In this document: positions 16,394 to 27,491 of the stretch, piece by piece
How the letters are laid out: every line of letters begins with the position of its first letter
Position numbering within the stretch: the stretch's first letter is position 1
Source of the DNA: Bryobacter sp.
GTDB taxonomy: Bacteria > Acidobacteriota > Terriglobia > Bryobacterales > Bryobacteraceae
Direction: 5' to 3'
NCBI GenBank assembly: GCA_025356215.1
Contig: JANXUM010000081.1
Coordinates: 1 to 33,968, forward strand
DNA length: 33,968 bases
The notes under the pieces: model-generated
What the model was told of the DNA's origin: nothing
Databases searched by the model: none
The model's input: the letters and a program-made list of their open reading frames with translations, nothing else
Made by a program: the position numbers and the translations under genes

Positions 16394-16559
16394 ATTGCTT
16401 TGTTAGAAATCGCGCGCGGCAGCGATTGCCGTCGTTGTGGGAGCACCGCAGACCATTAGCACGGATCGCCTTTACACCGACGCTGCGGGATTTGTTGCAG
16501 GACATGCATGTCCAGTTGTGGCGCAGCTTTCAGCGCTTTGACGGGCGCTTGGGGCCGGG
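16394..16559. other. Stretch without a convincing gene
   Basis: 166 bp between pit and a doubtful small ORF. One frame stays open (VQLWRSFQRFDGRLGPG at its end) and stops at 16563, overlapping the next GTG as GTGA. Its only start options are TTGs at 16426/16435 or a late ATG, and I recognise nothing in it. It contains the perfect palindrome at 16500-16513. Confidence 0.5.
16500..16513. repeat. Perfect 14-bp palindrome
   Basis: GGACATGCATGTCC is its own reverse complement. It sits in the poorly coding stretch after pit. It could be a regulator site or chance; no other copy was noticed in the window. Confidence 0.45.
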
Positions 16560-16811
16560 GTGAGCCGCGACCTTGAGCAACTGGCGGCGCTGATCCAACA
16601 GCATAGGTCATCGGACCGACAGGTGATCGGTTGCTATCTGGCGGACCTGGGCGCGGCGGCGCGTGTTGTTTGCGCGATCACTGACGTGGTCGATCGCGCA
16701 AACAACGTTCTACCCATTGTGTTGCTGGCGCTGATCTGGACCTTGGCTGTGCTGGTTATGCGAAGCCGGCGGCTGAGTGAGATGCGCAGCGAATCGCAGA
16801 GCCTGGGCTAG
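16560..16811 (+). CDS. Possible small single-span membrane protein (doubtful)
   Basis: An 83-residue ORF from a GTG, with one hydrophobic span (VLPIVLLALIWTLAVLVM) followed by a basic segment (RSRR). The N-terminal half is charged (SRDLEQLAALIQQHRSSDRQ). A single TM followed by positive charge is reasonable for a real small membrane protein. Against it, the start is a weak GTG and a 15-bp perfect inverted repeat occupies its middle, an unusual thing in coding DNA. It shares its stop with the convergent VOC gene (CTAG). Confidence 0.4.
   Translation: MSRDLEQLAALIQQHRSSDRQVIGCYLADLGAAARVVCAITDVVDRANNVLPIVLLALIWTLAVLVMRSRRLSEMRSESQSLG
16665..16706. repeat. 15-bp perfect inverted repeat with 12-nt loop
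   Basis: GTTGTTTGCGCGATC at 16665-16679 is exactly complementary to GATCGCGCAAACAAC at 16692-16706. As RNA it would form a very stable hairpin, extendable by two G-U type pairs. No T-tract follows on the plus strand (GTTCTACCC), so a standard intrinsic terminator is not supported. It could be an RNA-processing or stability element after pit, a remnant of a small repeat element, or a protein site. Confidence 0.75.
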
Positions 16812-16818
16812 GCCCAGG
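16802..16818. repeat. Inverted repeat spanning convergent stop codons
   Basis: CCTGGGC-TAG-GCCCAGG has 7-bp GC-rich arms and a 3-nt loop. The loop TAG is the plus-strand stop, and the overlapping CTA is the stop of the minus-strand VOC gene. It may act as a weak bidirectional terminator, but no U-tract is visible on either side. Confidence 0.5.
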
Positions 16819-17230
16819 GATCGTAAGTTCCAACGTTCCAGATGTGACCTTCGGGATCGCGGCAAGTAAAGGCGCGACCGCCGTAGTCCTTGTCTTCGAT
16901 GTCGAGCAGCATCTCGGCCCCGGCCGCCTTGGCCATTCCGTACACCGCGTCGCAATCGGAAACGATCAGGCAGGGCGATTGGGTCTCCGCGCCGATGTCG
17001 CTCGGTTGCCGGATCATTGCGCTATACGGGGTGCCTTCAACGACCGGACCGATCATCACCATCCCGTTGCCGAAACTGAGTTGGGCGTGCATCACCGTCC
17101 CGTCCGGGTTGGCGAATACGGCATGCTCTTTGAAGCCGAAAGCGCGGCATAGCCACTTTACCGCCGCCGCCGGGTCTTTGTAGTTCAGAGCCGGGATCAC
17201 CGTCGATTTGCAATCTTTGGCAAAGTTCAT
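16808..17230 (-). CDS. VOC-superfamily (glyoxalase/bleomycin-resistance-like) protein
   Basis: A 140-residue single vicinal-oxygen-chelate domain with two beta-alpha-beta-beta-beta modules. The first is STVIPALNYKDPAAAVKWL...MHAQLSFGNGMVMIGP. The second is PCLIVSDCDAVYGMAKAAGA...YGGRAFTCRDPEGHIWNVGTY. The PhnB/YdeE-like branch commonly reads RDPEGHIW near its end, as here. It could be a metal-dependent lyase, dioxygenase or drug-binding protein; the substrate cannot be read. It starts 9 bp after the ilvD stop, so the two are almost certainly one operon, with no obvious metabolic connection. Confidence 0.85.
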   Translation of the reverse strand: MNFAKDCKSTVIPALNYKDPAAAVKWLCRAFGFKEHAVFANPDGTVMHAQLSFGNGMVMIGPVVEGTPYSAMIRQPSDIGAETQSPCLIVSDCDAVYGMAKAAGAEMLLDIEDKDYGGRAFTCRDPEGHIWNVGTYDPWA

Positions 17231-17239
17231 TTGAGGGTT

Positions 17240-18910
17240 CTAGAAGATCTTTGAGGTGATCGCGCCTTCGCTGGCCGGGCCGACGGTCTTGATGTACTTG
17301 GCGAATACGCCGGACTTGTACTTGGGTTCGGGGGCGGTCCACTTGGCCTTTCGCGCGGCCAGGATTGCCGGGTCGACTTCGAGATCGATGATGCGATTGG
17401 CGATGTCGATGTTGATGATGTCGCCGTTCTCGACGAAAGCGATCGGGCCGCCGTCCACCGCCTCTGGCGTGACGTGGCCGACCATGAAGCCGCGGGTGGC
17501 TCCGCTGAAGCGGCCGTCGGTGAGAAGGGCGGTGCTGTCGCCCAGGCCCGCGCCCATAACGGCACCGGTGACGCCGAGCATCTCGCGCATGCCGGGGCCG
17601 CCTTTGGGCCCTTCGTAACGAATCACGAGGATATCGCCAGCAACGATCTGACCGGTGGTGACGGCTTTCATCGCGTCTTCTTCACGCTCGAAGACCTTGG
17701 CCGGGCCACGTTGGCCTTTGCGCTCGATGCCGGTGACCTTGATGACGCAGCCGTCGGGGGAAAGGGAGCCGCGCAGGATCACCAGGCCGCCCGACTTCTT
17801 GATCGGGTTGGTGGTGGGTTGGATGACTTCTTGACCTGGCGTTGGCACGGCCTTCATCGCTTCTTCGCCAAATGTTTTGCCGGTAACCGTCATTGCAGAG
17901 CCGTCGACGAAGCCGCCTTCCAGGAGGAACTTGGCGACGACAGGGATGCCGCCGGCGGTGTGGACGTCAGCGGCAGTGAAGCGACCGGCGGGCTTGAGAT
18001 TGCTGAGGAGCGGGGTCTTCTCGCTGATGCGCTGGAAGTCGTCGATGTGGAGCGGGACGTCGGCCTCCTGAGCCATGGCGAGCAAGTGGAGTACGGCGTT
18101 GGTGGAGCCGCCGGTGGCGGCGACGCTGGCGATGGCGTTCTCGAAGGCGGCGCGGGTGCAGATGTCGCGTGGTTTCAGGTCGGCGCGGACAGCGTCGACG
18201 ATGATGCCGCCGCAGCGACGAGCGACTTCGTCTTTTTCGGGGTCCACTTGCGGGGTGCTGCCCGTGTACATGGGCGCGAGGCCGATCAGTTCCATCACGG
18301 TCGCCATCGTATTTGCTGTGAACTGACCACCACAGGCACCGGCACCGGGGCAGGCCTTGTTCTCGATGTCGAGGAGTTCGGCGTCGCTGATCTTGCCAGC
18401 GGCGTTGGCCCCGACGGCTTCAAAGACATCCTGCAGTGTGATGTCGATACCGTTGCGCTTGCCGGGCATGATGGTGCCGCCGTAGAGGATGACGCCGGGG
18501 ACGTTGAGCCGCAGCAGGGCCATGGCCGCGCCGGGGATGGTTTTGTCGCAGGCGACGAGAGCGATGATGCCGTCGAACATGTAGCCGCGCGCACAGAGTT
18601 CGATCGAATCGGCGATGAGGTCGCGGCTGACGAGGCTGGCCTTCATCCCTTCGGTGCCCATGGTGACGCCGTCGCTGATGGCGATCGTGTTGAATTCCAT
18701 GGGGGTGCCGCCGGCGGCGCGGATGCCTTCCTTGACTTTGACGGCCAGGTCGCGCAGGTTGTAATTGCAAGGCATCGTCTCGATCCAGGTGTTGGCGATT
18801 CCGATGATCGGCTTGCGCAGGTCTTCGTCGGTGAAGCCGATGGCCTTCAACATCGAGCGCGCCGGCGCGCGGTCCCGGCCCTGAGTGATCGTGTAGCTCT
18901 TGAGATTCAT
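17240..18910 (-). CDS. ilvD: Dihydroxy-acid dehydratase
   Basis: Dehydrates 2,3-dihydroxy-isovalerate and -methylvalerate to the 2-keto acids of valine, leucine and isoleucine synthesis; a cytoplasmic Fe-S enzyme. The 556 residues fit the family. Iron-sulfur ligand candidates are Cys48 (ETMPCNYNL), Cys121 ([11 protein letters not shown]) and Cys193 ([16 protein letters not shown]). Other marks are [25 protein letters not shown] near the middle and [16 protein letters not shown] at the C-terminal end. The ATG at 18910 has a good GAGGAG Shine-Dalgarno five bases upstream. It is divergent from the PIG-L gene over a 68-bp gap. The 495-aa ORF on the opposite strand is its shadow. Other ilv genes are not in the window. 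Confidence 0.97.
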   Translation of the reverse strand: MNLKSYTITQGRDRAPARSMLKAIGFTDEDLRKPIIGIANTWIETMPCNYNLRDLAVKVKEGIRAAGGTPMEFNTIAISDGVTMGTEGMKASLVSRDLIADSIELCARGYMFDGIIALVACDKTIPGAAMALLRLNVPGVILYGGTIMPGKRNGIDITLQDVFEAVGANAAGKISDAELLDIENKACPGAGACGGQFTANTMATVMELIGLAPMYTGSTPQVDPEKDEVARRCGGIIVDAVRADLKPRDICTRAAFENAIASVAATGGSTNAVLHLLAMAQEADVPLHIDDFQRISEKTPLLSNLKPAGRFTAADVHTAGGIPVVAKFLLEGGFVDGSAMTVTGKTFGEEAMKAVPTPGQEVIQPTTNPIKKSGGLVILRGSLSPDGCVIKVTGIERKGQRGPAKVFEREEDAMKAVTTGQIVAGDILVIRYEGPKGGPGMREMLGVTGAVMGAGLGDSTALLTDGRFSGATRGFMVGHVTPEAVDGGPIAFVENGDIINIDIANRIIDLEVDPAILAARKAKWTAPEPKYKSGVFAKYIKTVGPASEGAITSKIF

Positions 18911-18978
18911 AAACTCCTCATTCTATCAATCGCAAGGGCCTCTGCCGCATGCGAGAATTGAGGTTTCCCTAACGAAAT

Positions 18979-19734
18979 ATGAGAATTTTGGCGATCCACG
19001 CTCATCCTGACGATGTTGAGATTCTTGCGGGCGGCTCGCTGGCGCTGTTGGCGCGGGTTGGCGTATCGCTAACCGTCTGTACGATGACACCCGGAGACTG
19101 CGGCTCGGCGGAGATGGGCCCCGAAGACATCGCCGCCGTGAGGCGCATGGAGGCCGCCACGGCTGCCGCGATGTTGGGCGCCGATTCCATTTGCGGCGAG
19201 TTTCGTGACATGGCGATCTTTAATGACGACGCCGGTCGGCGGCGCGTCACGCAGATTTTGCGCGAGGCGCGACCGGACATAGTGATCACGGCGAACCACC
19301 CCGATTATCATTGCGACCACGAGGCGACGCACGCTTTGGTCCGCGACGCTTGCTTTGGTGCCAGCGCACCCAATTATGACCGAGGTGCGCATGCGCCGCT
19401 CGACAAGATCCCGCATTTGTATTTTATGGATTCCACCGACGGCATCGATCGCGATGGCCAGATTTTGCGGCCCGAGTTTCTTGTCGATGTGGCGGAAGTT
19501 ATCGACATGAAACGCGCACTGGTGGGTTGCCACGAATCGCAGCGCAACTGGCTGCGCAAGCAACACGGCATCGACGACTATGTCGAGAAGAGCATCCAGT
19601 GGACCGCCAATCGGGGCAAGTTGGCGGGGCTGGCTTTTGCCGAAGGATTTCGCCAGTATCATGGCCACCCTTATCCGCAGTCGCCGTTGTTACAAGAAAT
19701 CTTTGAAGAACTTACTACTTTGGCCGCATTATGA
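18979..19734 (+). CDS. PIG-L / LmbE-family zinc deacetylase
   Basis: Predicted zinc-dependent N-deacetylase, 251 residues, cytoplasmic. The zinc/catalytic motif AHPDDVE is at residues 8-14, and the third-ligand region is NHPDYHCDHEATH near residue 110. Family members deacetylate N-acetylglucosamine-type groups in bacillithiol, mycothiol, GPI or antibiotics, and others act on different N-acetyl compounds. The fold and length fit BshB-like enzymes, but no bacillithiol partner (bshA, bshC) is in the window. Its stop overlaps the ATG of the deoxyhypusine-synthase-like gene (ATGA), so the two are translated together and may share a substrate pathway. That pairing suggests an N-acetyl-polyamine or amino-sugar substrate as untested options. 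Confidence 0.87.
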   Translation: MRILAIHAHPDDVEILAGGSLALLARVGVSLTVCTMTPGDCGSAEMGPEDIAAVRRMEAATAAAMLGADSICGEFRDMAIFNDDAGRRRVTQILREARPDIVITANHPDYHCDHEATHALVRDACFGASAPNYDRGAHAPLDKIPHLYFMDSTDGIDRDGQILRPEFLVDVAEVIDMKRALVGCHESQRNWLRKQHGIDDYVEKSIQWTANRGKLAGLAFAEGFRQYHGHPYPQSPLLQEIFEELTTLAAL

Positions 19735-20972
19735 ACCACACCCATACCGATAAACGAACTGTAGTTACCAAGCGCGTTGACGAGTGCGACAGCATGCATG
19801 AGGTTTTCATGCACTGCCTGCCAGCCTTTGGCGGTGCATTTTTGCGGCGCGTCTACACGATCCTCGATACGGCCATCGGCATGGGCTGCCCGTTTACGCT
19901 TTCGATCGCGGGGCCGATTACGGTTAGCGGCCAGCATCAGACTTGGCTGGTGCCGCTGCTGGAGACGGGGTGGGTGGCGTATTTGTCCACCACCGACGCT
20001 GTTTGCTATCACGACGGGCATCGCAGCCTGAACGGGCATCGCGACCCTGTACACGAGGTGCCGATCTTTGGCGACGACGCCGCGCTGCGGGATGAGAAGA
20101 CAATCCGCGTAACCGACATGGCATTTGACGAGGATGTGCTGCTGGATCAGGATCGCTTTTTGACGGCGATGCTGCAGCGGCCCGAGTTTCAACGGAAGAT
20201 GACTGGGACGGAAATGCGGAATTTGCTGGGCCGGTTCTATGCGGCGCAAGAAAAGGCGAACGGGATTGGCGAGGGGTTGTTGGCGGCGTGCGAGCGGCTG
20301 GCGATTCCGATCTTTGTGGGCGCGCCGGGGGACGGCAGCGTGTTCCTGAATTCGATGAAGCTGTGGGCGATGAAGAAGGCGGGGCTGATTGAGGAGTACG
20401 ACTTCGATCTCGACATTCATGGCGAAGTGTTTGAGGCTTGCGCCTATCACTATTGGGGATTGTTTCAGAACCCGGTGCAGGCGTTGGCGACGCTGATCCT
20501 GGGTGGGGGAGTGCCGAAGAATTACAACTTACAACCGGAGCCGGCGCTAGGACAGATCCTGGGGTTGCCCAATGTGCGGGGGTATAACTTCGATGTGCAG
20601 ATTGTGACGGCGCCGGTGACCGATGGTTCTCTGTCGAGTTGTTTTCCGGCAGAGGCTGTAACTTGGGGCAAGGTAGACAAAGATACTTACATGGAGGCGA
20701 CCGAGAGCTTACAGGCGGATTACTCGATCGTGATGCCGTTTATTGTCAAGGCGCTGCTGGACAATCGCGCCTACTATGCGAAGAAGGCGGCGGAGGTGGG
20801 CGAGGCGCATTTATTTGAGCAGAACCCGAAGGCGCGGGGTTATCTGCGACCGCGGGCGGGGTACCGGCTGTACGAGAAACGCGACGAGCTGGTTGGCACT
20901 TTGACGAGCGCCGTTCAGCTTAATCATGAGTGGCTGCAAGAAGGGTTGACTTACCCGCTGGCGCTGCGCTAG
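19731..20972 (+). CDS. Deoxyhypusine synthase-like protein (possible homospermidine synthase)
   Basis: A 413-residue member of the deoxyhypusine synthase family, NAD-dependent enzymes that move the aminobutyl group of spermidine to an acceptor. Bacteria lack eIF5A. A characterised cyanobacterial homologue makes homospermidine, so an amine acceptor is plausible. The catalytic lysine is Lys314 in PAEAVTWGKV, matching the human EAVSWGK, with Glu308 also kept. By remembered alignment to human DHS, the His of GGGVVKHH is Asn264 here (GGGVPKNYN), and the Asp equivalent to human D316 is Leu301, so the amine pocket differs. AGPITVSGQHQTW and STTDAVCYHD fit the NAD-domain start. It is coupled to the PIG-L deacetylase by ATGA. 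Confidence 0.85.
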   Translation: MNHTHTDKRTVVTKRVDECDSMHEVFMHCLPAFGGAFLRRVYTILDTAIGMGCPFTLSIAGPITVSGQHQTWLVPLLETGWVAYLSTTDAVCYHDGHRSLNGHRDPVHEVPIFGDDAALRDEKTIRVTDMAFDEDVLLDQDRFLTAMLQRPEFQRKMTGTEMRNLLGRFYAAQEKANGIGEGLLAACERLAIPIFVGAPGDGSVFLNSMKLWAMKKAGLIEEYDFDLDIHGEVFEACAYHYWGLFQNPVQALATLILGGGVPKNYNLQPEPALGQILGLPNVRGYNFDVQIVTAPVTDGSLSSCFPAEAVTWGKVDKDTYMEATESLQADYSIVMPFIVKALLDNRAYYAKKAAEVGEAHLFEQNPKARGYLRPRAGYRLYEKRDELVGTLTSAVQLNHEWLQEGLTYPLALR

Positions 20973-20986
20973 GCAGTGAATGCCTA
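20970..20986. terminator. Short inverted repeat at convergent gene ends
   Basis: TAGGCA-gtgaa-TGCCTA contains the stop codons of both converging genes in its arms (TAG plus strand at 20970, CTA for the minus strand at 20984). It could be a weak bidirectional terminator. The 6-bp stem and missing U-run keep confidence low. Confidence 0.35.
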
Positions 20987-22501
20987 AAGACTTGATCGAT
21001 CCGGGTTGAGGCGGTCAATGTCGAGCAAGGTGTTCATCAACTGCGACCCCAGCTCGTGGACAAGCTTGCGAGCAAGAGCAAGGCCTTCCGGTGTTTCGTC
21101 CACGGTCCCGTGACGGAAAACCCTCCTAAACTGCATTAGCCAGATCAACGGCTGCTCTTTGAGAACTGGCGAGGCGGCGAGAAAAGCGATGTATGACGAG
21201 ACCGTGGACTCGAGCTGGCCTGATTTGATCGGGGTGATAGCGATTAACGCAGAGTAGCAGTTGCTTGTCTTGATAAATGCGCCCAAGCGGTCTTTGTCGT
21301 CCTCCTTGGCGATCTCTTCCAGGCGTCTCAGATATTTTTCGGCTCGATCCCGCCAGGCAACCGTCATACGCTCCGCCAGGGGCAGGATATCCGCCATGCC
21401 GTCGGCGCGCTGCCCAGAGGCGACGGCTCCGCCGGGCTCAATTGGGCCGAATCTTAGCGCCCCGTAGCTCCTGAGCATTTCCATCACCCGGGGATCGCTA
21501 CGAAAGTAAGGGAAGTCGGGCTTGCCCGCGTCAATGCTTCTGGGCTCGACCGCCGCCAGAGCGGCAAAAGCTTCCAAGATATCCGGAGGAATCGAGAGCG
21601 ATTCGAACTGTGCTTGCCATTCCTTAAGTCGCGCCGCGACATCCGTCGCCTTTACGTCGGCGCAACGCGCGGCATCCAGCGCGCCGCGGTTGTAGCCTAT
21701 GTAAGCCCGCCAAAGTTGCTCTGTGGACTTGCCCACCGACTGGGCTTTCTGCGCGAGCGCTATCAGCGAAAGGGTGACGTCATTGCCTGAGGCCCACCAC
21801 GAGCGGAATGAGGGATTGAGTTTTGAGATATCGAGGCTGAGACGATCAAGTCCGAGTTCGAACAGATCTTTCTGAGCGCTCAGCGCCGCCAATTCTTGAG
21901 CGACGGGTGCGATTTGGGATTCGTGCAGTGCGCCGAGGTGAGACGCCAGCCAATGATCGGCCATTTCGCGCACCTTGGGTTTGGGAGACTTTTGCAAATC
22001 CCGATAGAGGCGGGTGAGGGTTTCAAAGTAGCGCTTGGGACGTGGCATTAGGGCATCTGCACAAGTTAAGGCGGGCCGCGGGATTTGAATCGAATCGAAT
22101 AACTCCACGGCGTGCTCGACGTTGCGGGTTTTCATCGATTCCACAACCCGCAGCCGAAGAGTGAGCTGGTCCCCCATGCCACTCGACTGGGCGATGGCGG
22201 CCGGCACACTTTCGCCCAGCGCCAGATACTCGGGGAGCATGCCTCGCATTGTGGCCGTAACACTGGCGCGCCCGGCAGTCAGAAAGGCTCCATCGAGCGT
22301 TGCTACGACGGAGTCCGAAGGGATCTTCCCCGCTTCAACCAGAAGCAGCAAGGAGTCCGCCTCGAACTCCGGCGGTAACGAAGCCAAGCGCTGGATTAGG
22401 TTTTCCAGTTCTTTGTCGGCTTTGGCTTTGCCGGGCAGAGTCGGGGCGCCTTGCCCGAAAGCGCTGTAAGTGAGGAGGACGAGGCAAAATACCGCTCTCA
22501 T
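20984..22501 (-). CDS. Secreted protein of unknown function
   Basis: A 505-residue protein. I start at the ATG at 22501, which begins a clean signal peptide (MRAVFCLVLLTYSAFGQ); the track adds 15 residues that run to 22546 inside the peptidase gene. The mature part is helical, with Leu/Ala/Glu-rich segments such as KELENLIQRLASLPPEFEAD and RDRAEKYLRRLEEIAKEDDK. It could be a repeat-type helical scaffold, but I see no regular TPR spacing and recognise no family or catalytic motif. It starts 13 bp after the S9 peptidase stop and is therefore in the pheS-pheT-peptidase run. A role linked to the exported peptidase is possible but unsupported. Confidence 0.75.
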   Translation of the reverse strand: MRAVFCLVLLTYSAFGQGAPTLPGKAKADKELENLIQRLASLPPEFEADSLLLLVEAGKIPSDSVVATLDGAFLTAGRASVTATMRGMLPEYLALGESVPAAIAQSSGMGDQLTLRLRVVESMKTRNVEHAVELFDSIQIPRPALTCADALMPRPKRYFETLTRLYRDLQKSPKPKVREMADHWLASHLGALHESQIAPVAQELAALSAQKDLFELGLDRLSLDISKLNPSFRSWWASGNDVTLSLIALAQKAQSVGKSTEQLWRAYIGYNRGALDAARCADVKATDVAARLKEWQAQFESLSIPPDILEAFAALAAVEPRSIDAGKPDFPYFRSDPRVMEMLRSYGALRFGPIEPGGAVASGQRADGMADILPLAERMTVAWRDRAEKYLRRLEEIAKEDDKDRLGAFIKTSNCYSALIAITPIKSGQLESTVSSYIAFLAASPVLKEQPLIWLMQFRRVFRHGTVDETPEGLALARKLVHELGSQLMNTLLDIDRLNPDRSSL

Positions 22502-22514
22502 GCTGGCGATGATA

Positions 22515-25178
<2,664 letters not shown>

Positions 25179-25216
25179 AAGAAAGAAGAAGTCTCCTTTC
25201 AGAGTACGAATTTCCG

Positions 25217-27481
25217 CTAGCGAAGTTTCATGCCGGCGGCGGAAATTGCGGCGATCATGCGTTCGCGCTCGGCGTTGATCTCTTCTTGCGTCATCGTTCG
25301 CTCGCGATTGGCAACGGTGGCGCGGAAGGAGAGGCTGCGATGGCCGTCGGGCAGGGTGAAGTCGCGAATGAATTCGATCTTCTCGGTCGCGGTTGTGGCT
25401 GCGGCGCGGAGGATGGCTTCCACGGTGCCGGCGGGAACTCGGGGTTCGGTCAGGATACTTAGGTCGAACTCGCTGGCCGGGAAGCGGCGGATGGGCTGGT
25501 AGCGGATGGCACCGGCGGAGAGCCGAGCCAGCTTGTCGAGGTCGATATCGAGGACGGCGGCGCGACCCTCGACCCAGTTGGGATGGAATTCGAAGAGGCG
25601 GCCAATTTGTTCGGCGGCGAGCCAGACTTCGGCACTGCGCAGGGGGTGCTCGAAGGGATGGGCGGTGTCGGTTGGACGGAACTCGCAGGCGGGCGCGTAG
25701 CCGCGCATCAGCCGCTCCAGTTCGCGCAGGCCTTCGGCTCCGTCGCCGTGACCGTTGTAGACACCGGCAACCAGATGCGGGACTTCTTCAGGGAGGCCTT
25801 TGGACTTCTTGTGGATCTCTTTGCCGATCTCGAAAAAACGGAAGGTGCCGAAGTGGCGGCGGTTGTCCTCGAAATTCTTTAACGCGCCGTGGAGGAGGGT
25901 TGTGCGCATCAGGCTTTGATCGGAGGCTATGGGGTTGAGCACGCGGATGTGCGCCTCGAGAGAGATGCCAAGCTTGGCGGCTTGCGCCTCGCTAATGAAA
26001 CTGTAGTTGTAGACTTCATCGAAGCCCTGCTGGGTCGCGCTGGCTCGGAGGCGATTGAAGAAGAGGCGCTCTTCGTTGACGGGCGGGGGGACGACGGGCA
26101 TGGCCGGGGCGATGGGGGCGATGGTGGCGTAGCCGACCATACGCCCGATCTCTTCGACCAGATCGTCGGCAATCGAGACGTCCTTGGTGGCCCGCCAACT
26201 GGGGACGGTCACCTTGTTGCCTTGGACGGTGAAGGATAGACGTTCGAGGATTCCGATGACTTCGGACTTTTCGACCACACGGCCGAGTTTGCGGTTGAGC
26301 CAGTCGAAATCGAGATCGATGACGGGCAGGGGCTTGACGGCCGCGCGAACATCGGTAGGCCCGCCGAGGGACCGGATGCCGGGGCTGACCAGTTCAAATA
26401 GTTCCGCTCCGCGGGCTATGGCGCGCAGCGTATTTTCGGGGTCTTGTGCCTTCTCAAAGCGCATGGAGGCGTCGGTGCGGAGCTTCAGGCGCGAACTTGT
26501 TTTGCGCACGGCGGCGGCGTTGAAGTTGGCGGCCTCGAGAATGATGCGCTTGGTTTCGGGACCGATTGAGCTGCCTTTACCGCCGATGACGCCGGCGATG
26601 CCGATGGGGCCGGAGGAGTCGGCGATGATCAGGTCGTCGATGGTGAGCGAATACTCTTCGCCGTTGAGGGCGAGGATCTTTTCACCCGCCTTCGCCTTGC
26701 GGACGACGATCGCGCCTTGGACTTTGTCGGCGTCGTAGGCGTGGGTGGGCTGCGGGAGTTCCGCCAGGAGCCAGTTGGTGACGTCGACGATGTTGCCGAT
26801 CGAATTGAGGCCGATGGCGCGCAGGCGGTATTGGAGCCAAACTGGCGCGTCGCCAACGGTGACGTTCTCGAAGAGTTGCGCGGAGAAGCGGGGGCAGAGG
26901 GCGAGGTCTTCCACGATGACTTCGACTTGTGGCGGGCCTTGCGGCAGTAGTTCGAGGCTGACCGGGTCGACCAACGGCTTGTTCAGAATGGCGGCCAGTT
27001 CGCGGGCCATGCCGTAGTGGCCCCAGAGGTCGGGCCGGTGGGTGAGGCTCTTATTGTCGATCTCGATGATGGAATCGGTTTCGAGCGCAATGTCTTCAGT
27101 GAGCTCGATGATGCCGTCGTGATCGGCGTTGATGCCGAGCTCCGCCATGCTGGCGAGCATGCCGTCGCTATCGATACCGCTGACTTTTTTGACACCCAGC
27201 GGGACGTAGACGGTGCGCAGGCCGCTGCGGCAATTGGGCGCGCCGCAGGCCACGGTTTTGCGGCCGTAGGCGGCGGTTTCGACCTCGGCCTTTACGTTGT
27301 GCGAGTTGGGGATCGGCTCGGCGGACAGGACGGTTGCGGGGCAAGCGCCGGCCCAGAGAGCGCCGTGCGGCTCCACGCCTTCGCTCTCTGCGGTGTGCAG
27401 AGTGATGCGGCGCGAGACTTCTTTCGCGTCGATGTCCAGGTCTTCAACCAGCTCGGAGAGCCATTGGTAGGAGAACTTCAA
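25217..27481 (-). CDS. pheT: Phenylalanyl-tRNA synthetase beta subunit
   Basis: Forms the alpha2-beta2 PheRS with PheS and carries the editing and tRNA-binding parts. The 754 residues begin MKFSYQWLSELVEDLDID, then an EMAP-like OB domain (NSHNVKAEVETAAYGRKTV, CGAPNCRSGLRTVYVPLG). The B3/B4 editing domain has SLTHRPDLWGHYGMARELAA. The B5 domain follows (PLPVIDLDFDWLNRKLGRVV). The catalytic-like domain contains DDLVEEIGRMVGYATI. A C-terminal FDX-ACB domain for tRNA anticodon contact includes FPASEFDLSILTEPRVPAGT and LPDGHRSLSFRATV. It is 10 bp after pheS. It is somewhat shorter than E. coli PheT but complete. Confidence 0.96.
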   Translation of the reverse strand: MKFSYQWLSELVEDLDIDAKEVSRRITLHTAESEGVEPHGALWAGACPATVLSAEPIPNSHNVKAEVETAAYGRKTVACGAPNCRSGLRTVYVPLGVKKVSGIDSDGMLASMAELGINADHDGIIELTEDIALETDSIIEIDNKSLTHRPDLWGHYGMARELAAILNKPLVDPVSLELLPQGPPQVEVIVEDLALCPRFSAQLFENVTVGDAPVWLQYRLRAIGLNSIGNIVDVTNWLLAELPQPTHAYDADKVQGAIVVRKAKAGEKILALNGEEYSLTIDDLIIADSSGPIGIAGVIGGKGSSIGPETKRIILEAANFNAAAVRKTSSRLKLRTDASMRFEKAQDPENTLRAIARGAELFELVSPGIRSLGGPTDVRAAVKPLPVIDLDFDWLNRKLGRVVEKSEVIGILERLSFTVQGNKVTVPSWRATKDVSIADDLVEEIGRMVGYATIAPIAPAMPVVPPPVNEERLFFNRLRASATQQGFDEVYNYSFISEAQAAKLGISLEAHIRVLNPIASDQSLMRTTLLHGALKNFEDNRRHFGTFRFFEIGKEIHKKSKGLPEEVPHLVAGVYNGHGDGAEGLRELERLMRGYAPACEFRPTDTAHPFEHPLRSAEVWLAAEQIGRLFEFHPNWVEGRAAVLDIDLDKLARLSAGAIRYQPIRRFPASEFDLSILTEPRVPAGTVEAILRAAATTATEKIEFIRDFTLPDGHRSLSFRATVANRERTMTQEEINAERERMIAAISAAGMKLR

Positions 27482-27491
27482 AGGGATGCTC

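Noticed and set aside
16039-16563. 174-aa ORF overlapping the end of pit and the stretch after it
   Set aside because: The first two thirds is an out-of-frame shadow of pit; only the last ~45 residues lie outside it, without a good start or recognisable family.
17474-18961. 495-aa ORF antisense to ilvD
   Set aside because: Composition is Asp/Gly/Ala/Val repeats typical of the reverse frame of a GC-rich gene; ilvD on the other strand has full family motifs.
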